From Azoarcus sp. Aa7 (lineage in GTDB: Bacteria > Pseudomonadota > Gammaproteobacteria > Burkholderiales > Rhodocyclaceae): a stretch of 64,000 nt of DNA. Positions 56,713 through 64,000 of this stretch are shown piece after piece (positions within the stretch are counted from its first letter, which is position 1; every line of letters begins with the position of its first letter). The stretch is taken from positions 92,601 through 156,600 of the forward strand of contig NZ_QVLR01000019.1 of NCBI RefSeq assembly GCF_014822185.1. The letters are read 5' to 3'. Made by a program: the position numbers and the translations under genes. The notes beneath the pieces are model-generated. The model had not been told where the DNA came from. It made no database searches and was given only the letters and a program-made list of their open reading frames with translations.

Positions 56713-57524
56713 GGTGTCGATTTGCAGCGATGATGTCGGTTGCCGCGGCTGCGTGGCTCATGTCTGCCTGCCAGACGGTGCAGACGACCGGTGGCGGCGC
56801 CGTGGGCGTCGATCGCGGCCAGATGATGATGGTGTCGGCCGCGGAGGTCGAGCAGGCCTCCGGCAAGCAGTATCAGCAAGTGATCGGTGAGGCGCGCCAG
56901 AAGGGCGTGCTCAACCGCGATCCAGCGCAGCTCGCGCGCGTGCGCGCAATCTCCGATCGCCTGATTCCCCAGTCCGTCGTGTTCCGCCGCGATGCAGCGC
57001 AGTGGCAATGGGAAACCAACGTGATCCGTTCCGATGAGCTCAACGCCTGGTGCATGGCGGGGGGGAAAATGGCGGTTTACTCCGGCCTCATCGATCAGCT
57101 GAAACTTACCGACGACGAGCTCGCTGCGGTGATGGGGCACGAGATCGCGCACGCCTTGAGGGAGCATTCGCGCGAGCAGATTTCGAAGGCAATGGTGACC
57201 AGCGTGGGTGCGTCCGTCGCGGGTGCGATCCTCGGTGTCGGACAGCTCGGTGCGGATCTCATGGGTATGGTCGGCAAGGTGACCTTCGAGTTGCCGAATT
57301 CGCGCCTGCATGAAACTGAGGCCGATCGCATCGGCGTCGAGCTGGCCGCACGTGCGGGCTACGACCCGCGGGCCGCCGTCAGCCTCTGGGACAAGATGGG
57401 CTCGCGCTCGAATGGCGGTCCGCCGCAGTGGCTTTCGACTCACCCCGGGCACGACACGAGGCGCAAGGATCTCGGCGAGTACGCCCAGCGGGTCATGCCG
57501 CTCTACGAGCAGGCGCGCCGCTGA
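56709..57524 (+). CDS. M48 family metalloprotease, LoiP/YggG-like lipoprotein
   Basis: 271 residues. Signal peptide with lipobox LMSAC and lipidated Cys21. The zinc motif is H144-E145-IA-H148 (VMGHEIAHAL), with the third ligand in LHETEADRIGVEL. Resembles E. coli LoiP, an outer-membrane metalloprotease that cleaves misfolded envelope proteins. The ATG overlaps the MFS stop by 4 bases (ATGA). leuC follows after 95 bases. Confidence 0.9.
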   Translation: MRCRFAAMMSVAAAAWLMSACQTVQTTGGGAVGVDRGQMMMVSAAEVEQASGKQYQQVIGEARQKGVLNRDPAQLARVRAISDRLIPQSVVFRRDAAQWQWETNVIRSDELNAWCMAGGKMAVYSGLIDQLKLTDDELAAVMGHEIAHALREHSREQISKAMVTSVGASVAGAILGVGQLGADLMGMVGKVTFELPNSRLHETEADRIGVELAARAGYDPRAAVSLWDKMGSRSNGGPPQWLSTHPGHDTRRKDLGEYAQRVMPLYEQARR

Positions 57525-57619
57525 GGGCAGCGCAGCGAAGGTCCGGCCCGCCTATCCAGTCGGCGACGCGTGTGAAATAATCAAAGACCCTTTCCTTGTC
57601 TTTCCGCGGAACTTATTGG

Positions 57620-59029
57620 ATGGAAGCCCAGACGCTGTACGAAAAGTTGTGGTCCAGTCATGTCGTCCACCAGGAGGCCGACGGTACTGCGCTCATTTAT
57701 ATCGACCGCCACCTGGTGCATGAGGTAACCAGCCCGCAGGCCTTCGAGGGCCTCAAGCTCGCCGGGCGCAAGCCGTGGCGCGTGAGTTCGATCGTCGCGA
57801 CCGCCGACCACAATACGCCGACCGACCACTGGGAACGGGGCATCGAGGATCCGGTTTCGCGCCAGCAGGTCGAAACGCTGGACGCCAACATTCGTGAGGT
57901 CGGCGCGCTGGCTTATTTCCCGTTCAAGGACTCGCGCCAGGGCATCGTTCATGTGATTGGGCCGGAGAATGGCGCCACTCTGCCCGGCATGACTGTCGTT
58001 TGCGGTGACTCGCACACCTCCACGCACGGTGCGTTCGCCTGTCTGGCGCACGGTATCGGCACGTCCGAGGTCGAGCACGTGATGGCGACGCAGTGCCTGC
58101 TGCAGAAGAAGTCGAAGACCATGCTGGTCAGGGTCGAAGGCATGCTTGGGCGTGGCGTATACGCGAAGGACATCGCACTCGCCGTGATCGGCCGCATCGG
58201 TACTGCGGGCGGCACGGGTTACGCGATCGAGTTCGGCGGCAGCGCGATCCGCGCGCTGACGATGGAAGGGCGCATGACCCTGTGCAACATGGCGATCGAG
58301 GCGGGTGCGCGTGCCGGTCTGGTCGGTGTCGACGACATCACGATCGACTACCTCCGCGACAAGCCTTTCGCGCCCAAGGGCCAGCTCTTGGACAAGGCGG
58401 CGGCCTACTGGCGCACCCTGAAGTCGGACGAGGGCGCGCGCTTCGATCGCGTCGTCGAACTCGACGCCGCGGAAATCCTGCCGCAGGTCACTTGGGGTAC
58501 GTCGCCCGAGATGGTCGAGACGGTGGCCGGCCGCGTTCCGGACCCGTCGAAGATCTCCGACCCGGTCAAGCGCGAAGGCGTCGAGCGCGCGCTCAAGTAC
58601 ATGGGCCTTGCGCCGAATATGCCGATCAGCGAGATCCCGGTGGATCAGGTATTCATCGGGTCGTGCACGAACTCGCGCATCGAAGACCTGCGCGAAGCCG
58701 CAGCGGTCGCCAAGGGGCGCAAGAAGGCAGCGAGCGTCAAGCGCGTCCTGGTCGTTCCCGGTTCGGGGCTGGTGAAGCACCAGGCTGAAACTGAAGGTCT
58801 CGACAAGATCTTCATCGAGGCGGGCTTCGAGTGGCGCGAGCCGGGGTGCTCGATGTGCTTGGCGATGAACGCGGACCGTCTCGAGCCGGGCGAGCACTGC
58901 GCCTCGACCTCGAACCGCAATTTTGAAGGGCGCCAGGGCGCGGGCGGCCGTACGCATCTCGTCAGCCCCGCGATGGCAGTCGCGGCGGCGGTGGCCGGGC
59001 GCTTCGTGGATGTCCGCGAGCTTTCCTGA
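57620..59029 (+). CDS. leuC: 3-isopropylmalate dehydratase large subunit
   Basis: 469 residues. With LeuD it isomerises 2- to 3-isopropylmalate. Aconitase fold with [4Fe-4S] ligands in [11 protein letters not shown] and GCSMCLAMN, substrate loop [13 protein letters not shown] and the C-terminal [17 protein letters not shown] 57620 matches the E. coli N-terminus; a TTG 24 bases upstream is possible. leuD follows after a 75-base gap. Confidence 0.97.
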   Translation: MEAQTLYEKLWSSHVVHQEADGTALIYIDRHLVHEVTSPQAFEGLKLAGRKPWRVSSIVATADHNTPTDHWERGIEDPVSRQQVETLDANIREVGALAYFPFKDSRQGIVHVIGPENGATLPGMTVVCGDSHTSTHGAFACLAHGIGTSEVEHVMATQCLLQKKSKTMLVRVEGMLGRGVYAKDIALAVIGRIGTAGGTGYAIEFGGSAIRALTMEGRMTLCNMAIEAGARAGLVGVDDITIDYLRDKPFAPKGQLLDKAAAYWRTLKSDEGARFDRVVELDAAEILPQVTWGTSPEMVETVAGRVPDPSKISDPVKREGVERALKYMGLAPNMPISEIPVDQVFIGSCTNSRIEDLREAAAVAKGRKKAASVKRVLVVPGSGLVKHQAETEGLDKIFIEAGFEWREPGCSMCLAMNADRLEPGEHCASTSNRNFEGRQGAGGRTHLVSPAMAVAAAVAGRFVDVRELS

Positions 59030-59104
59030 ACTCATCCGGCGCGAGGCCGCGCCGACGACCGATATTGACAGGGATGGCCGTGCCATCCAGAGGGTAGTGA
59101 AAGA

Positions 59105-59743
59105 ATGAAACCGTTTACCACACTCGACGCGCTGGCCGTGCCGCTCGATCGTGCAAACGTCGACACCGACGCGATCATCCCCAAGCAGTTTCTGAAGTCG
59201 ATCAAGCGCAGCGGCTTCGGTCCGAACCTTTTCGACGAATGGCGTTACCTAGATCACGGCGAGCCGGGGCAGGAATGCAGCGGCCGTCCGAAGAATCCGG
59301 ATTTCGTGCTGAACAAGGCGCGCTACCAGGGCGCGCAAATCCTGCTCACCCGTGACAATTTCGGCTGCGGCAGCTCGCGCGAGCACGCGCCTTGGGCTCT
59401 CGAGGACTACGGCTTCCGCGTGCTGATCGGCACGAGTTTCGCCGATATCTTCTTCAACAACTGCTTCAAGAACGGCGTGCTGCCGATCGTGCTGCCGGTC
59501 GCGCAGGTCGATGAGCTCTTCCGTCAGTGCGAGGCGGCCGAAGGCTACCGCCTAGTCGTCGATCTGGCGGCGCAGACCGTCGCCCGCCCAGATGGCACGA
59601 CCGTCAGGTTCGACGTGGATCCGTTCCGCAAGGAGTGCCTGCTGAATGGTTGGGACGACATCGGCCTGACGCTGCGCCACGCCGACAAGATCCGCGCTTT
59701 TGAGGAAAAGCGCCGCGCCGAGCACCCCTATTATTTCGCCTGA
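59105..59743 (+). CDS. leuD: 3-isopropylmalate dehydratase small subunit
   Basis: 212 residues. The swivel domain partner of LeuC, with [19 protein letters not shown] at the start and the substrate loop [18 protein letters not shown] 59105 with AGGGTAGTGAAAG upstream. leuB follows after 34 bases, in the usual leuCDB order. Confidence 0.96.
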   Translation: MKPFTTLDALAVPLDRANVDTDAIIPKQFLKSIKRSGFGPNLFDEWRYLDHGEPGQECSGRPKNPDFVLNKARYQGAQILLTRDNFGCGSSREHAPWALEDYGFRVLIGTSFADIFFNNCFKNGVLPIVLPVAQVDELFRQCEAAEGYRLVVDLAAQTVARPDGTTVRFDVDPFRKECLLNGWDDIGLTLRHADKIRAFEEKRRAEHPYYFA

Positions 59744-59777
59744 GCAGCGCTGCAAGGGCACCAGGAGAAACCTGCTG

Positions 59778-60830
59778 ATGAAGATTTGTGTTCTGCCGGG
59801 CGACGGGATCGGTCCGGAAATCATGGCCGAAGCCGTCCGCGTGATCGAAGCGCTGGACCTGAAATTCGAACTGGAAGAGGCCCTGCTGGGCGGCGCCGCG
59901 GTCGATGCGACCGGCGATCCGTATCCGGAAGCGACGCGCAAGCTCGCGCGCGAAGCCGACGCCGTGTTGCTCGGCGCCGTCGGCGGCCCGAAGTGGGACA
60001 GCCTGCCACGCGAGCAACGCCCGGAGCGCGGCCTGCTGGGCATCCGCAAGGATCTTTGCCTGTTCGCCAACTTGCGTCCGGCGATCCTGTATCCCGAACT
60101 TGCGAATGCCTCCACGCTCAAGCCCGAGGTCGTGTCGGGCCTGGACATCCTGATCGTGCGCGAACTTACCGGCGACATCTACTTCGGTCAGCCGCGCGGC
60201 ATCGAGAACCGTAACGGCGAGCGCTATGGCTTCAACACGATGCACTACACCGAGTCCGAGATCCGCCGCATCGGCCGCGTTGCCTTCGAGGCCGCCCGCA
60301 AGCGCAACAAGCGCCTGTGCTCGGTCGACAAGATGAACGTGCTGGAAACCACGCAGCTGTGGCGCGACGTGATGACCGAGCTCTCGCCCGAGTATCCGGA
60401 CGTCGAGCTCACCCACATGCTCGTGGACAACGCCGCGATGCAACTCGTACGTGCGCCCAAGCAGTTCGACGTGATGGTTACCGGTAACATGTTCGGCGAC
60501 ATCCTGTCGGATGAGGCGTCGATGCTCACGGGTTCGATCGGCATGCTGCCGTCGGCCTCGCTGGACGCGAACAACAAGGGGCTCTACGAGCCCTCGCACG
60601 GCTCGGCCCCGGACATCGCCGGCAAGGGCGTGGCGAACCCGCTCGCGACGATCCTGTCAGCGGCGATGATGCTGCGCTATACGTTCAATAACGAGGCTGC
60701 CGCTGTCCGTGTCGAGACGGCCGTGAAGAAGGTTCTCGCTCAGGGGTATCGCACCGGCGACATCTACGAGCCGGGTACGATGAAGGTGGGCACGAAGCAG
60801 ATGGGCGACGCCGTGCTGGCGGCGCTCTGA
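59778..60830 (+). CDS. leuB: 3-isopropylmalate dehydrogenase
   Basis: 350 residues. NAD-dependent oxidative decarboxylase of leucine synthesis. [15 protein letters not shown] at the N-terminus, the substrate site [11 protein letters not shown] and [17 protein letters not shown], and the NAD site [23 protein letters not shown] lies before ATG 59778. asd follows after 27 bases. Confidence 0.97.
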   Translation: MKICVLPGDGIGPEIMAEAVRVIEALDLKFELEEALLGGAAVDATGDPYPEATRKLAREADAVLLGAVGGPKWDSLPREQRPERGLLGIRKDLCLFANLRPAILYPELANASTLKPEVVSGLDILIVRELTGDIYFGQPRGIENRNGERYGFNTMHYTESEIRRIGRVAFEAARKRNKRLCSVDKMNVLETTQLWRDVMTELSPEYPDVELTHMLVDNAAMQLVRAPKQFDVMVTGNMFGDILSDEASMLTGSIGMLPSASLDANNKGLYEPSHGSAPDIAGKGVANPLATILSAAMMLRYTFNNEAAAVRVETAVKKVLAQGYRTGDIYEPGTMKVGTKQMGDAVLAAL

Positions 60831-60857
60831 GATTTCTGGCAATCCGAGGTATAGCAA

Positions 60858-61991
60858 ATGAACAAGGTTGGTCTGGTCGGTTGGCGCGGCATGGTCGGTT
60901 CCGTGCTGATGCAGCGCATGGTCGAGGAGGGCGATTTCGCCCACATCGAGCCGGTGTATTTCTCGACGTCCGCGGCCGGCGGCAAGGCACCCGCTTTCGG
61001 CGGCAAGGAAGCCGCACTGCCGCTGCAGGATGCGTCGAACATCGACATGCTCAAGCAGATGGACATCGTGATCACTTGCCAGGGAGGCGACTACACCAAG
61101 TCCGTCTATCCACAGCTGCGTTCCGCCGGCTGGAAGGGGCACTGGATCGACGCCGCGAGCGCCCTGCGCATGGAAGACGATGCGGTGATCATCCTCGATC
61201 CGGTCAATATGAGCGTGATCAAGGATTCGCTCGTGAAGGGCGGCCGCGACTGGATCGGCGGCAACTGCACCGTCTCCCTGATGCTGATGGGCCTCGGTGG
61301 CCTGTTCCAGAATGACCTGGTGGAATGGGTGTCGGCCATGACCTATCAGGCAGCTTCCGGCGCCGGTGCGCAGAACATGCGCGAGCTGCTCGCCCAGATG
61401 GGTGCGCTGCACGATGCAGTCAAAACGGAATTGGCCGATCCTGCGTCCGCGATCCTCGATATCGACCGCAAGGTCGCCGCGACCATGCGTTCGGGCGATT
61501 TTCCGGTGAAGAATTTCCGTGGTGCCGCGCTCGCGGGCAGCCTGATCCCGTGGATCGACGTGCCGGTCGACAACGGCCAGTCGAAGGAGGAATGGAAGGG
61601 TGGTGCCGAGTGCAACAAGATCCTCGGCCGGCCCGCGTTCCGCAGCCCCGGCAGCATTCCCATCGATGGCCTGTGCGTGCGCATCGGCGCGATGCGCTGC
61701 CACTCGCAGGGACTCACGATCAAGCTGCGCAAGGATGTGCCGCTCGACGAGGTCAGTGACATCATTGCGCAGGCCAACGACTGGGTAAAAGTCGTGCCCA
61801 ACGAGCGCGAGATCTCGGAGCGCGAACTGACCCCGGCGGCCGTCACCGGCACCCTGACGGTCCCCGTCGGCCGTTTGCACAAGATGGCGATGGGACCCGA
61901 ATACCTCGGCGCCTTCACCGTCGGCGATCAGCTGCTGTGGGGGGCTGCCGAACCCCTGCGCCGTATGCTGCGTATCCTTCTCGATCGCTGA
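60858..61991 (+). CDS. asd: Aspartate-semialdehyde dehydrogenase
   Basis: 377 residues. NADPH enzyme of the aspartate pathway to Lys, Met, Thr, Ile and diaminopimelate. [15 protein letters not shown] motif, nucleophile Cys137 in [10 protein letters not shown], and the C-terminal [12 protein letters not shown]. Gram-negative type by length. It is the last gene of the leuCDB-asd run; fimV follows, an order common in pseudomonads and betaproteobacteria. Confidence 0.96.
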   Translation: MNKVGLVGWRGMVGSVLMQRMVEEGDFAHIEPVYFSTSAAGGKAPAFGGKEAALPLQDASNIDMLKQMDIVITCQGGDYTKSVYPQLRSAGWKGHWIDAASALRMEDDAVIILDPVNMSVIKDSLVKGGRDWIGGNCTVSLMLMGLGGLFQNDLVEWVSAMTYQAASGAGAQNMRELLAQMGALHDAVKTELADPASAILDIDRKVAATMRSGDFPVKNFRGAALAGSLIPWIDVPVDNGQSKEEWKGGAECNKILGRPAFRSPGSIPIDGLCVRIGAMRCHSQGLTIKLRKDVPLDEVSDIIAQANDWVKVVPNEREISERELTPAAVTGTLTVPVGRLHKMAMGPEYLGAFTVGDQLLWGAAEPLRRMLRILLDR

Positions 61992-62227
61992 TCGTCATGA
62001 CGTGGGGAAATGGCGTTCGCATCGCCGTTTCCCATGTCCTATGCCTTGGTCCTCAAGGCAGGATAACGGTATTTGCGGCATAGGAAATAGTCTTGGCAAT
62101 TAAAGAATTGCTGCGAAGACTTAAACAAAATGTTAGATTGCCGGGGCATGACGGATGCCCGGTCGCGTCCGCGACATCCATATTCCACGCAGTTTGGTAC
62201 CCAGACTAGGGTGCGGATGAAAAGACA
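61992..62227 (+). promoter_or_regulatory. Structured, AT-rich leader region before fimV
   Basis: The region has several possible RNA hairpins. GGGAAATGGCG/CGCCGTTTCCC (62005-62015/62023-62033) may end the asd transcript. Next come two mutually exclusive stems: TGCCTTG/CAAGGCA (62042-62048/62054-62060) and CCTATGCC/GGCATAGG (62038-62045/62077-62084). Then a nested hairpin AGTCTT..GCAATT aaag AATTGC..AAGACT (62090-62123). It matches no riboswitch family I know. A 4-codon frame ATG AAA AGA CAA TGA (62217-62231) overlaps the fimV start. Confidence 0.5.
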
Positions 62228-64000
62228 ATGATGAAGACATCGATCAAGGCTTCCCTGATCGCGACGGCGATCGCCATGCTCCCACTAGGCAGCAATGCCG
62301 CCGGACTCGGTTCGATCCATGTTTTCAGCGGCATCGGACAGCCGCTCAGGGCAGAGGTCGAGCTGAACGCGAGCAACGAGGAGCTGCAGTCGCTTTCGGC
62401 GCGCGTTGCGCCCCCCGAAGCATTCCGTCAGGCAAGTCTTCAATATACCGCTGCAATATCTGGGCTGCGTTTCGCGGTGGAGCGCAGGGGCAGTCGCTCC
62501 GTTGTCAAGATCACCAGCGACAGGCCGTTCAACGACCCGTTTGTCGATCTCCTGATCGAACTGAACTGGGCGTCAGGACGGCTGATGCGCGAATACACCT
62601 TCCTGCTCGATCCCGTGCCGGCAGGCGCTCCGGCTCCCGCCGTTGGGCGCGGAGCGGCTCCGGTCGCCGCGCCGCCTGCGGCTCCGGCAGCGTCGGTGCA
62701 GCGCAAGGCGTCGGCTGCAGGCCAAGCGACCGGGCCCGGCGGCGAACGTCATGAGATCAAGAAGGGCGACACGCTGCATCGTATCGCCGAGGCGAACCGG
62801 GCCGAAGGAGCCAGCCTCGATCAGATGCTCATCGCACTGTTTCGCGAGAATCCAGACGCCTTCGAAGGGAGCAATATCAACCGCCTGCGCACCGGTTCGA
62901 TCGTGACCGTTCCGTCCGATGCGCGCGTTCGCGAGATCGATCCCGGTCAAGCGCGTCGCGAGGTCCAGGCCCAGTCCGCGGATTTTGCCGCATATCGCAG
63001 GAAGCTCGCCGGAGCGGTCGCCGCCCGGCCCGCGGCGCCTGAATCGGCTCCGTCGCGTAGTGATGCCGGCACGATCGTGCCGAAAGTCGACGAGCCTGCG
63101 CACCCCGCGGCGGGCGATCAGGTCAAGGTTTCGGGTGCGCCGGCCGAGCCGGGTGCCGCCAAAGGCGCGGACAAGGCCCGCCTCGCCCGCCTGCAGACGC
63201 TCGAGGAAGAACTCGTCGCGCGCGACAAGGCGCTCGAGGAAGCGAACAGTCGTGTCGCAGCCCTCGAGGCCAGCGTCAAGCAGATGCAGGAATTGCTGAA
63301 TCTACGCAGCGAAAGCATGGCACAACTGCAGCAACAGGCGACCGCAGCACCGTCTGCTCCAGTGCAGGAGCCCGCCGCGGCGCCTTCTGCCCCAGCGCAG
63401 CAGCCTTCCGCGGCGGAGTCGCAGCAGGCGGTGCCGGAGCAGGCGCCCGCTCCCGCCCCGGCGCCCAAGCCGGCGCCCGCCCCGGTACAAGCACCTGCGC
63501 CGGCGCCGGTCGAGGAACCGGGCTTCGTTCAGAGCCTGCTCGGCGATCCGACCGTCCTGGCCGGTGGCGGCGGCATTCTCGCGCTCCTCCTCGCGTATGT
63601 CGGCATCAAGGCGCGGCAGCGGCGCAGACCGGATGAGGATCATGGGGGCGACTCCGTCGCGAGCGCCTTCCCGCCGCCGACCAATTCGGTGTTCGGAGCG
63701 ACGGGGGGGCAGAGCGTCAACACGGGCGAGAGCAGCGTACTGCACACGGATTTCAGTCAGTCCGGTCTTTCGGCGATCGACACCGACGAGGGCGTCGACC
63801 CCGTTGCCGAGGCCGATGTATATATGGCTTACGGGCGCGACGCGCAGGCCGAGGAGATCTTGCTCGATGCCTTGAAGACCGACACCTCGCGGATGGCGAT
63901 CTACGTCAAGCTGCTGGAGATCTACGCCCAGCGCAAGAATCTCAAGGCGTTCGAGAACACCGCGACGGATCTCTATTCGCGGACCAGTGGCGAAGGGGGG
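62228..64000 (+). CDS. fimV: FimV-like peptidoglycan-binding hub protein, 3' end cut by window
   Basis: 591 codons are in the window, with no stop. Signal peptide (LIATAIAMLPLGSNAAG), the FimV N-terminal domain (SIHVFSGIGQPLRAEVEL), a LysM domain at about 175-230 (HEIKKGDTLHRIAEANR), a coiled coil (about 315-360), a long Pro/Ala/Gln linker, one membrane helix (LAGGGGILALLLAYVGI), and the start of cytoplasmic TPR-like helices (EADVYMAYGRDAQAEEILL). FimV organises type IV pili and polar signalling. The cytoplasmic C-terminal TPR domain continues past the end. The start is ATG 62228 or the next ATG; the ribosome site is weak. Confidence 0.92.
   Translation, partial: MMKTSIKASLIATAIAMLPLGSNAAGLGSIHVFSGIGQPLRAEVELNASNEELQSLSARVAPPEAFRQASLQYTAAISGLRFAVERRGSRSVVKITSDRPFNDPFVDLLIELNWASGRLMREYTFLLDPVPAGAPAPAVGRGAAPVAAPPAAPAASVQRKASAAGQATGPGGERHEIKKGDTLHRIAEANRAEGASLDQMLIALFRENPDAFEGSNINRLRTGSIVTVPSDARVREIDPGQARREVQAQSADFAAYRRKLAGAVAARPAAPESAPSRSDAGTIVPKVDEPAHPAAGDQVKVSGAPAEPGAAKGADKARLARLQTLEEELVARDKALEEANSRVAALEASVKQMQELLNLRSESMAQLQQQATAAPSAPVQEPAAAPSAPAQQPSAAESQQAVPEQAPAPAPAPKPAPAPVQAPAPAPVEEPGFVQSLLGDPTVLAGGGGILALLLAYVGIKARQRRRPDEDHGGDSVASAFPPPTNSVFGATGGQSVNTGESSVLHTDFSQSGLSAIDTDEGVDPVAEADVYMAYGRDAQAEEILLDALKTDTSRMAIYVKLLEIYAQRKNLKAFENTATDLYSRTSGEGG

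Noticed and set aside
62090..62123. Sigma-54-like TTGGCAA ... TTGC in front of fimV
   Set aside because: The distance between GG and GC is 13 bases instead of 10, so sigma-54 would not fit; the symmetry is better explained by a hairpin.

Overview
The window is 64 kb of GC-rich chromosome from a betaproteobacterium. Gene content and order fit the Rhodocyclales (an Azoarcus, Aromatoleum or Thauera-like organism). The order inference comes from recognised proteins and synteny, not from a database search. The evidence includes a denitrifier-type NO/anaerobiosis block (Dnr-like regulator, NnrS, hemerythrin, FNR, HemN), a full polyhydroxybutyrate (PHB) module, and conserved proteobacterial blocks such as trxB, ftsK-lolA-rarA-serS, bamD/rluD-pgeF, trxA-rho and leuCDB-asd-fimV. 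I see no insertion sequence, integrase, prophage gene or CRISPR array. Nearly all of the window is core chromosome, so most of the interest lies in regulatory DNA and unusual protein architectures.

Layout. 1-2.9 kb: end of an RNA-processing metallo-beta-lactamase gene and a stand-alone PHA synthase paralogue. 3-9.1 kb: Dnr-like regulator, nnrS-sirB2-hemerythrin operon, fnr and hemN divergent around an FNR box, and a TauE/SafE-type membrane protein. 9.1-13.2 kb: copper block (MerR-type regulator, copA, copZ) and a TonB-like protein. 13.3-25.7 kb: housekeeping genes (ppa, nadE, glnB, smr, trxB, a Crp-type regulator, ftsK, lolA, rarA, serS). 25.7-37 kb: three cell-envelope genes (mltF, mltB, bamD), tRNA-Ser and tRNA-Arg, a carbonic anhydrase-SulP operon, a divergent sirtuin, an AEC transporter, rluD-pgeF. 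37.2-41.5 kb: phaC, phaB, phaB, phaR. 41.5-45.3 kb: rimO, a patatin-like protein and an FAD oxidase. 45.3-46.1 kb: a tandemly duplicated tRNA-Ala/Glu/Asp cassette. 46.3-52 kb: hydroxyacyl-CoA dehydrogenase, rho, trxA, fdxA, a CBS protein and fadD. 52-64 kb: amino-acid synthesis (ilvBN behind a valine-rich leader and attenuator, aroC, leuCDB, asd), an MFS transporter, a LoiP-like lipoprotein protease, and the start of fimV, cut by the window end.

How the parts connect. PHB genes (two synthases, two reductases, PhaR), the 3-hydroxyacyl-CoA dehydrogenase and FadD point to carbon storage and fatty acyl-CoA metabolism. The FNR/Dnr block points to growth with limited oxygen and nitrogen oxides. The strongest regulatory observation is an ivbL-like attenuator in front of ilvBN, with a 27-residue leader peptide carrying 8 valines followed by a textbook terminator. 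Other points worth checking are an Smr protein whose N-terminal motif is present three times, a copper-locus MerR regulator lacking the usual first metal cysteine, a 9-bp inverted repeat across the tRNA-Arg promoter, and a structured leader in front of fimV.
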